Shown: positions 26,269 to 34,225, numbered from the stretch's first letter. The stretch is 36,527 bases of DNA from an uncultured Gemmatimonadota bacterium (GCA_946478895.1 CAMLDY010000017.1:1-36527); one strand, 5' to 3'. The notes: generated by a model from the letters alone, not told the origin. Program-made: numbers and translations.

Positions 26269-27402
26269 TCAGTACTTGAGCCCGCCCGACGCAGCGAACT
26301 CCTTCATCATCCGCTCCTGCTCCTCAGACAACTTGTCCGGCACCTGGATGGACACTTCGACGATCAGATCGCCGGTCTTGTCGCCCTTCTGAATTCCCTG
26401 TCCCCGTACACGGAATCGCTTGCCCGACGGGGTGCCCGCGGGTATCCTGATTGCCACTTTCTTTCCGTCGAGGGTACGCACGCTGATCTTCGTTCCGAGG
26501 GTCGCCTGCGCGATGTTCAGCGGAACCGTCGCTATCACATCGAGGCCATCGCGCCGGTAGAACTTGTCGGGGAGAACGTTGAAGGTGATGATGAGATCAC
26601 CGGGCGGCCCGTTCTGGGTGCCTTTCCCGCCCTGCCCCTTCAACCGGATCTTCGATCCCGTATCGACTCCCGGCGGAACGTTGATCAGGACCTTCTTCTT
26701 TGCCCGGACGTCGCCGCTGCCGCGACATGTGGGGCACGGCTCGGTAGGAACCTGTCCCCGGCCGAGACACACCGGACAGGGCCTGTTCACGGCGAATCCG
26801 CCCTGGCCAAACGAGACCACGCCGCGGCCGTTGCACTCGGGGCAGATCTTGAGCGACGCGCCGGGGGCGGCGCCGCTGCCGTGGCAAGTCGGACACTCCT
26901 CGCTCACCTCGAGCTCGATCGGGACCTTGCCACCGCGCGCCGCCGTACGGAACGGGATGTCGAGAGACGCTTCGACAGTCTGGCCTCGTTCCGGACCGCG
27001 GGACCGCGACGACTGCCTGGCCTCGCCGCCGCCGAACATCGAGCTGAACAGGTCACCGAGCCCGCCGAGGCCGCCGATGTCAAAGTCCTGAAAGTTGATC
27101 GACTCCGCGCCGGTGGGACCGCGCGAGCTGCGGGTCGATCTTCCGCCGCCGAACCCGCCGAATCCACCGCCATCAAACGCGCCGAGCCGGCGCATTTCGT
27201 CGTACTGCTTCCGCTTCTCGGCATCACCGAGAACGTTGTTCGCCTCAGAGATCTCCTTGAAGCGCTCCGCGGCTTTCGGATCGTTCGCGTTCGCGTCGGG
27301 ATGGTACTTCTTCGCGAGCTTGCGGTAGGCCTTCTTTATCTCGTCTTGCGAAGCGGTGGAGCTGACGCCGAGTACCGAATAGAAATCCTTCGTCGGTGGC
27401 AT
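26269..27402 (-). CDS. dnaJ: Chaperone protein DnaJ
   Basis: 377 residues, full-length type I DnaJ. J domain 5-70 with HPD at 34-36; Gly/Phe-rich linker (about 75-130); four CxxCxGxG zinc motifs ([32 protein letters not shown]); then two C-terminal client-binding domains. It delivers unfolded proteins to DnaK and stimulates its ATPase. It is the last gene of the minus-strand run, 23 nt after grpE. dnaK is not in this window. No CIRCE element was seen nearby. Confidence 0.97.
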   Translation of the reverse strand: MPPTKDFYSVLGVSSTASQDEIKKAYRKLAKKYHPDANANDPKAAERFKEISEANNVLGDAEKRKQYDEMRRLGAFDGGGFGGFGGGRSTRSSRGPTGAESINFQDFDIGGLGGLGDLFSSMFGGGEARQSSRSRGPERGQTVEASLDIPFRTAARGGKVPIELEVSEECPTCHGSGAAPGASLKICPECNGRGVVSFGQGGFAVNRPCPVCLGRGQVPTEPCPTCRGSGDVRAKKKVLINVPPGVDTGSKIRLKGQGGKGTQNGPPGDLIITFNVLPDKFYRRDGLDVIATVPLNIAQATLGTKISVRTLDGKKVAIRIPAGTPSGKRFRVRGQGIQKGDKTGDLIVEVSIQVPDKLSEEQERMMKEFAASGGLKY

Positions 27403-27425
27403 GTGTGGTCAGCGAGCGGACGCCG

Positions 27426-28067
27426 TCAGCCGTTCCACTGCTTCACAACAACGCGCGCCGGGCGCAACAGCTGCCCCTTGAAAACGTATCCGGGCTGATA
27501 AACCCGCGAGACGACGTGATCATCCTCGCGCGCGGAAGTGGGCTCCGTCGCCACCGCCTCCTGCACCGCCGGATCGAAGGTCTCGCCGACCGGGTTGATC
27601 ACCTCGAGTCCCGCGTTTCCCAGCGCCTTGAGCAGCTTTTTCTCGACCATGTCGACACCCTGTACTACCGTTGCGGCATCAGTCGTCGCCGGGTCGACGT
27701 GCGCGAATCGCGCGACATCGTCGAGGGCGTCGATCAGCTCGCGGACGAGATCAGCCTGCGCCCGCGCACCAGCTTCGGTCCGCTCGCGTGCCGCGCGTTT
27801 CCGGTAGTTGTCGTATTCGGCGGCGAGTCGCAGGTACCGCTCGCGGTCCGCGCCGGTATCCTGCTGTACCGACGCGTCCGCGACGCTATCCGCCTCGTTC
27901 GGTGCGGCCGGCGCATCCGCGGTCTCGACGGTGTCCGTAAAGGTCGGGCCGTCGGCCTGGCCGTCACCTTGGCTGGTGGCGCCACCCGGCGCGTAATCGT
28001 CGGCGGAGCCCATCGCATCCTGCTCCGGCAGCCGGGTCTGTTCGGACTTCTTCTTCGAGTGTCTCAT
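27426..28067 (-). CDS. grpE: Nucleotide exchange factor GrpE
   Basis: 213 residues. A disordered acidic N-terminal tail (about 1-65, starting MRHSKKKSEQTRLPEQ) is followed by the long helix (RERYLRLAAEYDNYRKRAAR) and the beta-wing domain (EKKLLKALGNAGLEVINPVGETFDPAVQEAV; VSRVYQPGYVFKGQLLRPARVVV). GrpE dimers release ADP from DnaK. The gene sits 9 nt after cinA and 23 nt before dnaJ, so its expression is probably driven mainly by the upstream housekeeping promoter unless a heat-shock promoter lies inside cinA. Confidence 0.96.
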   Translation of the reverse strand: MRHSKKKSEQTRLPEQDAMGSADDYAPGGATSQGDGQADGPTFTDTVETADAPAAPNEADSVADASVQQDTGADRERYLRLAAEYDNYRKRAARERTEAGARAQADLVRELIDALDDVARFAHVDPATTDAATVVQGVDMVEKKLLKALGNAGLEVINPVGETFDPAVQEAVATEPTSAREDDHVVSRVYQPGYVFKGQLLRPARVVVKQWNG

Positions 28068-28076
28068 CTTCCTAAG

Positions 28077-29348
28077 TTAACCGTTTGGAAGGGCTCGCCG
28101 CACCATGTCCAGCGCCGCCTGGCTGGCGCGCTGTCTGATCTCGGCGCGATCTCCAATCAAATGAAAGCGTCGTGCCTTGACTTCGTCTGTCTGCACGGCA
28201 ATCCAGACAAGCCCCACAGGCTTCTCCGGCGTCCCGCCGGCGGGTCCCGCGATCCCGGTTATCGAGACGCCGACATCTGCCTTGAGCTTGTCCCGCACAC
28301 CCGTTGCCATCTCGAGCGCAACCTCTTCACTCACGGCTCCATACCGGTGCACATCGTCAGCCACGACGCCCAGCGCAGTGGTCTTGATGTCGTTCCGATA
28401 GGCGATGACACCTCCCAAAAACACATCGCTCGAGCCAGGAATCGCGGTGATTCGCTCGCCGAGCATCCCACCGGTACAGCTTTCGGCAACAGCAAGCGTC
28501 AGACTGGTCGCGCGAAGTTTCTGGAGGACAACGGCCGCGAGATCGGTATCGTCCTCTCCGTAGGCATACGTGCCGACCTTTGCGCGCAGTTTCACGATTG
28601 CCTCCTTGACCAGCGTCGCAGCACGATCGCGCGGCATCCCCTTGGCCGTAACGCGGAGATCGACCCCCATCGGACCAGGCAGATAGGCCAATGGGAGCGA
28701 CCCGAGCTCGGTGCCAGGCTCGCCGAGGAAATGGGGTCCGAGCAGGTCCGCAATCGCTGACTCGGCGATGCCAGTCGTGCGGAGGGTGCGGGAGAGCACC
28801 ACGGTCTCGGATTCCACCCGCGCCCGAATCGCCGGCAGCAGCTCCTCGGCGAGGATGCCGCGCATCTCACGCGGCACTCCCGGAATCATCGCGACCCAGC
28901 GTCCGCTCGCGTCTTCCAGCCAGATGCCCGGCGCGCTGCCGTGCCGGTTGGGAAGCACCCGCGCGCCCTCCGGAATCTCGGCCTGACTGCGATTGGTGGC
29001 CGGAAAGACGCTGTTCGGAAAGCGCGCCTTCCAGCGCCGCTCGAGCTCGGCGGCTATCCGCTCGTCGAGCAGCATTCTTTTGCCGAAGAGCGCTGCGATT
29101 GCCGGCTTGGTGAGATCGTCGCTGGTCGGTCCGAGACCGCCGGTAGTTATTACGGCGCCCGTCCGGTCGAGCGCTTCGCTGACGGCCGCCGCGATACCGT
29201 CGGCTTCATCGCCCACCGTCGTCCGCCGAACAATTTCAACCCCTGCTGCTGCCAGCGTGCGGGCGATGTGTGCCGCGTTGGTGTCGACCGTGAAACCGAG
29301 GAGGAGCTCGTCACCGATGGTGATCAGCTCGACCCGCTGTCCGCTCAA
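28077..29348 (-). CDS. cinA: CinA-family protein (competence/damage-inducible; nicotinamide-nucleotide amidohydrolase)
   Basis: 423 residues with both CinA parts: the MoCF-like N domain (VELITIGDELLLGFTVDTN, TTGGLGPTSDDLT, and PGVPREM) and the C-terminal amidohydrolase domain (LAVAESCTGGMLGERIT, GVIAYRNDIKT, VSITGIAGPAGG-TPEKPVG). The family recycles pyridine nucleotides by deamidating NMN and hydrolysing ADP-ribose. The start is TTG 29348, overlapping the pgsA stop by 4 nt (TTGA). A longer in-frame reading from 29468 lies within pgsA and is rejected because VELITIGDE is the usual N terminus. Translational coupling to pgsA is likely. Confidence 0.93.
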   Translation of the reverse strand: MSGQRVELITIGDELLLGFTVDTNAAHIARTLAAAGVEIVRRTTVGDEADGIAAAVSEALDRTGAVITTGGLGPTSDDLTKPAIAALFGKRMLLDERIAAELERRWKARFPNSVFPATNRSQAEIPEGARVLPNRHGSAPGIWLEDASGRWVAMIPGVPREMRGILAEELLPAIRARVESETVVLSRTLRTTGIAESAIADLLGPHFLGEPGTELGSLPLAYLPGPMGVDLRVTAKGMPRDRAATLVKEAIVKLRAKVGTYAYGEDDTDLAAVVLQKLRATSLTLAVAESCTGGMLGERITAIPGSSDVFLGGVIAYRNDIKTTALGVVADDVHRYGAVSEEVALEMATGVRDKLKADVGVSITGIAGPAGGTPEKPVGLVWIAVQTDEVKARRFHLIGDRAEIRQRASQAALDMVRRALPNG

Positions 29349-30016
29349 AAAGCAAACACCCCCGAGTACCGGCGGAGATAGAGTGCGAGCGAATAAACTG
29401 TGAGAAACACTGAAGCGATCATTGCGAGGGCGCCGACGGTTCCGTTGAAGTAAGCGAACCCGCGCCACGCCGCGCTACCCCATCCTCTGCTCGCGGCGAG
29501 AGTGGCGGCAAAAAACCAGAAGTATGCCGAGCCGACCCAGAGCGACTGAAACGCGGTTTTCCACTTGGCGGGACCGATGGCGGAAATCACTACTCCGCGC
29601 CGCGCGGCTGCCTGACGGAAAATCGTCATGAATATCTCACGGCCGATGACGATCGCGACCACCCACCACGGCAGCCCGATGGCGCCGAAGGGCGTGAGGA
29701 ACGGCAGTCGGCCGGCGTCGAGATTCTCGGCGGTGGTGGGAATGAGTGGATCGTTGTGGGGCGCCATCAACACGAACATGGGGATCAGCGTCGCGAAGAG
29801 CAGCAGCTTGTCAGCGAGCGGGTCGAGGAGCCGGCCAAGATCGGTGATGAGATTTCGCTCACGGGCGAGGTAACCGTCGAGATAATCGGTAACCGCCGCG
29901 ATCACGTAGAGGATGAACGCGATGAGCCGCGCCGTGGGTGACGCGATGAAGGGTAGCGCTGCGATGAAAGGGGCCGCGAGGATGCGGCCAGCCGTGATGG
30001 CGTTGGGGAGATTCAC
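29345..30016 (-). CDS. pgsA: CDP-alcohol phosphatidyltransferase, PgsA type
   Basis: 223 residues, multi-pass inner-membrane enzyme. The CDP-alcohol phosphotransferase signature is complete: D44-x2-D47-G48-x2-A51-R52-x8-G61-x3-D65-x3-D69 (DYLDGYLARERNLITDLGRL). It makes phosphatidylglycerolphosphate from CDP-diacylglycerol and glycerol-3-phosphate, the first step toward PG and cardiolipin. The N terminus NLPNAITAGRILAAP is typical of PgsA. Another member of the same superfamily with a different alcohol acceptor is possible but less likely. It lies 17 nt after mglA and overlaps cinA. Confidence 0.93.
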   Translation of the reverse strand: MNLPNAITAGRILAAPFIAALPFIASPTARLIAFILYVIAAVTDYLDGYLARERNLITDLGRLLDPLADKLLLFATLIPMFVLMAPHNDPLIPTTAENLDAGRLPFLTPFGAIGLPWWVVAIVIGREIFMTIFRQAAARRGVVISAIGPAKWKTAFQSLWVGSAYFWFFAATLAASRGWGSAAWRGFAYFNGTVGALAMIASVFLTVYSLALYLRRYSGVFAF

Positions 30017-30033
30017 GCCACGTCCTCCCGGCG

Positions 30034-30711
30034 CTAGGCGAGCGCCTTCAGGACGAGCTTGCTGACCGCCTTGAGCGTGTCAAACACGCCGTCGCCCTGC
30101 ACCGCGATCGCCTCGAAGTACGGCGCGCGCTCCACCCACTCTCCGCCGGCGAGCTGCTCGACCAGGTTCTGGCCGGCGTGATACGGGTCGGGCTGGACGC
30201 GCTGCTTCACCGGATCTTCGACTTCCCAGCCAGGATTGAGCGCGGCCTGGAGATCATCGATGGGCGCCGCGTTGGGCAGATCCCGCTTGTTGTACTGAAT
30301 CACGAACGGCATCTGGGTGAGGTCGTAGCCGTACTCCGCCATGTTGTCGTAGAGATTCTGCATCGACTCCAGGTTCGCTTCCATTCGCTCGGCCTGCGAG
30401 TCTCCGACGAAGACGATGCCGTCGACGTTCTTGAGAATCAGCTTGCGGCTGGCGTTGTAGTAGACCTGGCCCGGCACGGTGTAGAGATGGAACCGCGTCT
30501 TGAAGCCGCGGATGGTTCCGAGATCGACGGGCAGAAAGTCGAAGAAGAGGGTGCGCTCGGTCTCGGTGGCGAGAGAGATGAGCTTGCCCCTCGTCTCCGG
30601 CTTCACCTTTCCGTAGACGTGCTCGAGGTTCGTAGTTTTTCCGCCAAGCCCGGGACCATAGTAAACGATCTTACAATTGATCTCGCGCGAGGCGTAGTTG
30701 ATCATCGACAC
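30034..30711 (-). CDS. mglA: MglA-type small Ras-like GTPase
   Basis: 225 residues. P-loop GPGLGGKT (19-26), switch region with [25 protein letters not shown] (78-82) in place of the Ras DxxGQ, and NKRD (141-144). The N terminus [21 protein letters not shown] is diagnostic of bacterial MglA. GTP-bound MglA marks the leading pole and controls motility and polarity in the family. About 30 residues at 158-195 ([18 protein letters not shown] onward) exceed what I recall for short MglA proteins of about 195 residues. The partner mglB is immediately upstream (13 nt), as in known pairs. Confidence 0.95.
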   Translation of the reverse strand: MSMINYASREINCKIVYYGPGLGGKTTNLEHVYGKVKPETRGKLISLATETERTLFFDFLPVDLGTIRGFKTRFHLYTVPGQVYYNASRKLILKNVDGIVFVGDSQAERMEANLESMQNLYDNMAEYGYDLTQMPFVIQYNKRDLPNAAPIDDLQAALNPGWEVEDPVKQRVQPDPYHAGQNLVEQLAGGEWVERAPYFEAIAVQGDGVFDTLKAVSKLVLKALA

Positions 30712-30724
30712 TGTCTAGCTTTCC

Positions 30725-31216
30725 TCACCAATTGAACAGTTTGTCGATTTCGTCATCCGCGCCCTTGAGCAGATGCTCGGCCGGGGCGGCGCCATTGCGA
30801 CCGCGGGAGAATACACGATCGATCAACAGCGTCAACTCCTCGATCTCGTCCTTCATTCTCAGCCGAACGAGGCCGACGGTCGTGCGTGAATCGAAGATTA
30901 TCACCAACAGAAGCCGTCGCGCGATATCCGCGACGTAGATGGACTCCTTTTCACCCTGGTGGAACAGGCTCGAGAAATCGTCCTCGCCAACCAGCTTCGC
31001 GAGCTGGTCGTTGGCGCTGTAGTCCGCCGCGGTCAAGGTCGCGAACGCGGTGGTGTCCAGCCCGGGCGCATTGCCGACGGTCGTAACGAGCTGTCCGGAC
31101 CGATCGACGAGCAGCGCGCAGATCGACTTTGTCTCGCCGAGAAAGCGCGTCAGGGATTCAGTTATGGCGGTGAAGTCGTCCTGGGTGAACGACCAGTTGG
31201 CCGTGCCGGCAGTCAT
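30725..31216 (-). CDS. mglB: Roadblock/LC7-domain protein, MglB-like GAP partner
   Basis: 163 residues with a roadblock/LC7 fold at about 10-130: FTAITESLTRFLGET, ALLVDRSGQLVTTVG, ANDQLAKLVGEDDFSSLFHQG, and LLLVIIFDSRTTVGLVRLRM. MglB dimers act as GAP for MglA at the lagging pole. A C-terminal tail (about 135-163, ending DDEIDKLFNW) extends beyond the domain and may bind a partner. Adjacent to mglA and probably cotranscribed with it; assignment as MglB rests on this pairing plus the fold. Confidence 0.9.
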   Translation of the reverse strand: MTAGTANWSFTQDDFTAITESLTRFLGETKSICALLVDRSGQLVTTVGNAPGLDTTAFATLTAADYSANDQLAKLVGEDDFSSLFHQGEKESIYVADIARRLLLVIIFDSRTTVGLVRLRMKDEIEELTLLIDRVFSRGRNGAAPAEHLLKGADDEIDKLFNW

Positions 31217-31226
31217 CTGGCTCCGG

Positions 31227-31496
31227 TCACAGAGTCGCCTCGAGCCGCCTCAGCATCTTCGCGCCGCGCTGGCGGAGGATCGATCGCGGCTCCCAGGCGA
31301 CGTACTCGCGGAGCAGCTGCGCGTTTCTGACCGACGGCTTGGCGCGAAGATAGCCGAGCGCGGCAACGCGTCTCAGGGCGTGGCGCGAGAACAGATTGCG
31401 TCGGCATTGGCGCTGCATCCGGCTCCAGAACAGGGATCCCGCTGCCACCCCACCGATAAAACCAACGGCGACGAAGCTCGCGCGCTGTTTGGTCAT
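31227..31496 (-). CDS. Small membrane-anchored protein of unknown function
   Basis: 89 residues, not recognised. One N-terminal hydrophobic helix (about 7-24, ASFVAVGFIGGVAAGSLFW) with short cytoplasmic start MTKQR, then a strongly basic tail rich in Arg. The pattern suggests a membrane anchor with a nucleic-acid- or lipid-facing basic segment, but this is inference. Its ATG overlaps the recR stop by 4 nt (ATGA) and it ends 10 nt before mglB, so it sits in the operon and is likely to be expressed. The overlapping starts and in-operon position argue that it is a real gene. Confidence 0.7.
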   Translation of the reverse strand: MTKQRASFVAVGFIGGVAAGSLFWSRMQRQCRRNLFSRHALRRVAALGYLRAKPSVRNAQLLREYVAWEPRSILRQRGAKMLRRLEATL

Positions 31497-32083
31497 GACA
31501 TTGCCCTCCTTGCGGTCAAGGCCTGGGCAATGGTCACGCCATCCGCGTATTCCAGGTCGCCTCCGACCGGCAGGCCCCGGGCGATCCGCGAGACGGTGAG
31601 AGGATATCGCGACAACCGGCGCTGTACGTACAGCGCGGTCGTCTCGCCCTCGATGCTCGGATTGGTGGCAATTATCACTTCGCGGACGACTCCGGCCGAC
31701 ACTCTGGTCTCCAGCTGCGGAATGGTGAGATCCTCGGGCCCGATTCCGTCCAGCGGGGACAATCTCCCGCCCAGGACGTGATACACGCCCCGGAACTCGC
31801 CAGACCGCTCGATGGCTCCGATATCGGATGCTTCCTCCACTGCGCAGATGACTGCCTTATCCCTGCGCGCGTCACGGCAGATGGAGCAGAGTTCCTCCTC
31901 TGTCAGATTGAAGCATTGGGGACAAGGCCTGACCTTCTCGGCAAGGGTGGTCAACGCCGTGGCAAGGTGCCTGGCCTGGTCGGGCGACTGCTTCAGGAGA
32001 TGGTAGGTAAGGCGCAGCGCGGTCTTCCGTCCGATCCCGGGCAGTTTGGAGAGCTCCGCGGCCAGCTCGTCGATGGCCCCCAC
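31493..32083 (-). CDS. recR: Recombination protein RecR
   Basis: 196 residues, full length. HhH region LSKLPGIGRKTALRLTYHLL (11-30), C4 zinc finger C54-P-Q-C57 and C66-S-I-C69, then the Toprim domain (VICAVEEASDIGAIERSG, GVYHVLGGRLSPLDGIGPEDL) and a C-terminal Walker-B-like ATNPSIEGETTALYV segment. RecR forms a clamp that with RecO/RecF loads RecA at gaps. Start is GTG 32083, two nt after the ybaB stop. It is part of the widespread dnaX-ybaB-recR cluster. Confidence 0.97.
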   Translation of the reverse strand: MGAIDELAAELSKLPGIGRKTALRLTYHLLKQSPDQARHLATALTTLAEKVRPCPQCFNLTEEELCSICRDARRDKAVICAVEEASDIGAIERSGEFRGVYHVLGGRLSPLDGIGPEDLTIPQLETRVSAGVVREVIIATNPSIEGETTALYVQRRLSRYPLTVSRIARGLPVGGDLEYADGVTIAQALTARRAMS

Positions 32084-32085
32084 GC

Positions 32086-32403
32086 CTAGAACGGGAGCTT
32101 GAATGGCAGGTTGAGTCCGCCAGTGAGCTTACCCATCTCGCTTTTGGCGAGCTCCGCGGCCTTCTTCTGCGCTTCGTTGACCGCGACCAGAACCAGATCC
32201 TCCAGCATCTCTACATCCTTGGGATCCGCGACGCTGGGATCGATCTTGACGCGGGTGATGGTGCCTTTTCCGTCCGCCTCGATGGTGACCATACCTGCGC
32301 CGGACGTAGCGGTTACGGTCTGCTTCTCCAGCTCCGCCTGCATCTGCTGCATGCGGGTCTGCATCTGCTGAGCCTGCTCGAAAATCTTCGTGAAGTCCGC
32401 CAT
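32086..32403 (-). CDS. ybaB: YbaB/EbfC-family nucleoid-associated protein
   Basis: 105 residues. Helical start with Met/Gln-rich QAQQMQTRMQQMQAELE, a beta-hairpin core (VTATSGAGMVTIEADGKGTI, RVKIDPSVAD), and a C-terminal helix (LVLVAVNEAQKKAAELAKSE), ending GGLNLPFKLPF. Dimers bind DNA as small nucleoid proteins. Its position between dnaX (19 nt gap) and recR (2 nt gap) is the classic arrangement and supports the call. Confidence 0.96.
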   Translation of the reverse strand: MADFTKIFEQAQQMQTRMQQMQAELEKQTVTATSGAGMVTIEADGKGTITRVKIDPSVADPKDVEMLEDLVLVAVNEAQKKAAELAKSEMGKLTGGLNLPFKLPF

Positions 32404-32422
32404 GAAAATCGAATTGAGAGTG

Positions 32423-33910
32423 TTAGTCGAGGAGCTCGAGATCGAGCTCGTCGATGGCTGTGCCGAGCGCCGGGTCCTTCTGGCGCAGCATGCCGATGCG
32501 CTCCTCTTTCAGCGCCTCCGGCGTCATCCGGCTGCGATTGGAATCCTGCGCGGTTGCTTCCATCGCCCGCTTCATCTCGCGAAGCTGGGCTTCGTTGGGC
32601 GGAGGTCCGGAAGATTGCCTGGTCTCCGGCTTCGATGTCGGCGTGTTGGGCGCGTCGATCTGCGGAGGATAGCCGGGCCGGGTGGCGGGACGCTGCACGG
32701 TTCGCGCGACCGCCGGTTGCGGGTTTTGCGCGCGCACCGATCCGCTCGGCTGCGCCGCACGCTCGGCGCCGCTGGCTTCGCCAAGGCCCTTGAGGACGTC
32801 CTCCAGCGCGACCGTTCGATCGAGGAGGGCCATCCTCACCAGCAGCATCTCGATCAGCAATTGCTGTTGAGAGCTTTTTTTGAAATTCGGCTCGAGGGCG
32901 TTGATTGCGCTGATCATGCGAAGGAGATCTCCGGCGCTGAACAGATCCTTTCTCTCCCTGAGGGCTGCGGCGGCAGCGGCTGATACTCCGTCGGCGCGGT
33001 CGTTGAGCACCACCGTCAGCTGGGCACGCAGCATGTCCGCGAAACCGGACAGGAAAACGCCGAAGTCGACACCTGAATCGGTGAGCTTGTTGACGGCTTC
33101 GAAGACTTCACCAGCGCGGTGGGCCGCGATGAGGTCCAGCAGATGGATGAACTCGTCCTCGGCGACGAGGCCAAGCGCCTCGCGCACGCGTTCGACGGTG
33201 ACGGTGCCGCCGCCGATGGAAATCACCTGGTCGGTGAGACTGAGGGCGTCGCGCATGGAGCCGTCGGCGGCGCGCGCGATGAGCGCGATGGCGTCGTCGG
33301 ATGCTTTCACGCCCTCCTGCTCCAGCACCGTTGATAAGCGGCGGGTGATGTCGGCGAGTCCGATGCGCTTGAGGTCAAAACGCTGCAAACGACTCAGCAC
33401 GGGCGCCGCGGCCTGGGCGATCTTCTGTGGCTCGGTGGTCGCAAAAACGAAGATCACTCGCGGCGGCGGCTCCTCGAGAATCTTGAGGAGCGCATTCCAG
33501 GCTTCACGCGTGAGCATATGCGCTTCATCGACGATGTAGACCTTGTAGCGGTCTTCACCCGAGGGCGCGTACATCGCCCTCTCGCGCAGCTCCCGGGCAT
33601 CATCGACGCCGCGGTTCGATGCGGCATCGATCTCGACGACGTCGAGGCTCGACGAGCCGCTCCAGATGCGCTGGCAGGAGACGCACTCGCCGCAGGGCTC
33701 GCCGTCTTCACGCTTGTTCTCGCAGTTGAGCGCCATTGCCAGCACGCGCGCAAGCGTGGTCTTGCCGACACCGCGGGGTCCGGAAAGCAGATATCCGTGC
33801 GCGACTTTCGCTCTGGCGATCGCGCCGCGCAGCGTGTTTGAAACGTGCGACTGGACGGCGACGTCAGCGAAGCGCTTTGGGCGGTATTTACGGGCGAGTG
33901 CGAGAGACAT
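32423..33910 (-). CDS. dnaX: DNA polymerase III subunit gamma/tau
   Basis: 495 residues. Clamp-loader AAA+ ATPase: YRPKRFADVAVQ box, Walker A GPRGVGKT (44-51), zinc cysteines C63, C73, C76 and C79, Walker B VYIVDEAH (124-131), sensor/arginine-finger SR in VLSRLQRF, and domain III to about 360. The tail after that is short (about 130 residues), Pro/Ala-rich and then acidic (DELDLELLD). A run of seven A residues occurs in the coding strand within the last helix of domain III (FKKSSQQQ; positions 32875-32881). A slip to the +1 frame there would meet a stop within seven codons. The gene lies 13 nt downstream of the SRP RNA. Confidence 0.97.
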   Translation of the reverse strand: MSLALARKYRPKRFADVAVQSHVSNTLRGAIARAKVAHGYLLSGPRGVGKTTLARVLAMALNCENKREDGEPCGECVSCQRIWSGSSSLDVVEIDAASNRGVDDARELRERAMYAPSGEDRYKVYIVDEAHMLTREAWNALLKILEEPPPRVIFVFATTEPQKIAQAAAPVLSRLQRFDLKRIGLADITRRLSTVLEQEGVKASDDAIALIARAADGSMRDALSLTDQVISIGGGTVTVERVREALGLVAEDEFIHLLDLIAAHRAGEVFEAVNKLTDSGVDFGVFLSGFADMLRAQLTVVLNDRADGVSAAAAAALRERKDLFSAGDLLRMISAINALEPNFKKSSQQQLLIEMLLVRMALLDRTVALEDVLKGLGEASGAERAAQPSGSVRAQNPQPAVARTVQRPATRPGYPPQIDAPNTPTSKPETRQSSGPPPNEAQLREMKRAMEATAQDSNRSRMTPEALKEERIGMLRQKDPALGTAIDELDLELLD

Positions 33911-33923
33911 TGCGAGGCGGGAG

Positions 33924-34023
33924 TACCCCAGGCCTTACGGAGCAACGTAAGACACCGCATGCCGCTGCTACCTTCGGGGTCCTGACGGAGTTAGTGGGCC
34001 TACGCCCTCCGGGACCTGGGGCG
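33924..34023 (-). ncRNA. ffs: Signal recognition particle RNA, small bacterial type (4.5S)
   Basis: On the minus strand the domain IV consensus is plain: CCGTCAGGACCCCGAAGG followed by TAGCAGCGG, with the conserved TCAGG and AGCAGC sides of the Ffh-binding loop. The ends pair: CCCCAGG (34015-34021) with CCTGGGG (33926-33932). Length about 100 nt fits small SRP RNAs. It guides ribosomes with membrane-protein signal sequences via Ffh and FtsY. It sits just upstream of dnaX in the same direction, as scr does in Bacillus. Exact ends are estimated. Confidence 0.92.
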
Positions 34024-34028
34024 TCTGA

Positions 34029-34034
34029 AATATA
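34029..34034 (-). promoter_or_regulatory. Likely -10 element of the SRP RNA promoter
   Basis: TATATT on the minus strand ends 6-7 nt before the predicted 5' G of SRP RNA (about 34022), the spacing expected of a sigma-70-type -10. The sequence 17 nt further upstream (AGTTAA) is a poor -35. The inverted-repeat element begins at 34056, just at or behind the -35 region. This promoter may also feed dnaX and the genes after it. Confidence 0.55.
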
Positions 34035-34055
34035 GCACACCGAGAAGGCTTTTAA

Positions 34056-34225
34056 CTGCCACCGAAGACTACCGGCCGGCGGCGGTGGGCCACACGGCTC
34101 GAGGCCATGGGCTCAATCATTTCGTGGCGCATTCACGCTCAACGTTGCTGAAAATGCGCTGGCAGTAGCCCGCGGCCTCCAGCCGGCCCGCCCCAAAGCC
34201 GCCCGCCGGTAGTCTTCAGTGGCAG
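34056..34225. repeat. 170-bp inverted-repeat element (MITE- or REP-pair-like)
   Basis: The ends are 28-bp inverted repeats: 34056-34083 matches the reverse complement of 34198-34225 with 26 of 28 identical. The inner right half (34167-34217) is nearly the same as the repeat at 17479-17528. The whole RNA could fold as a long hairpin with its ends CTGCCAC...GTGGCAG. There is no open reading frame that looks real and no clear target-site duplication (flanks TTTTAA and CTACAA). It may be a small non-autonomous element or a paired REP unit; the sequence alone does not decide. Confidence 0.75.

Noticed and set aside
27403..28076. CIRCE/HrcA control site near grpE or dnaJ
   Set aside because: No TTAGCACTC-N9-GAGTGCTAA-like dyad was found around either gene.
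27396..28760. 454-codon open frame on the plus strand opposite grpE and cinA
   Set aside because: Antisense shadow of two well-supported genes; protein is Arg/His-rich low-complexity with no domain.
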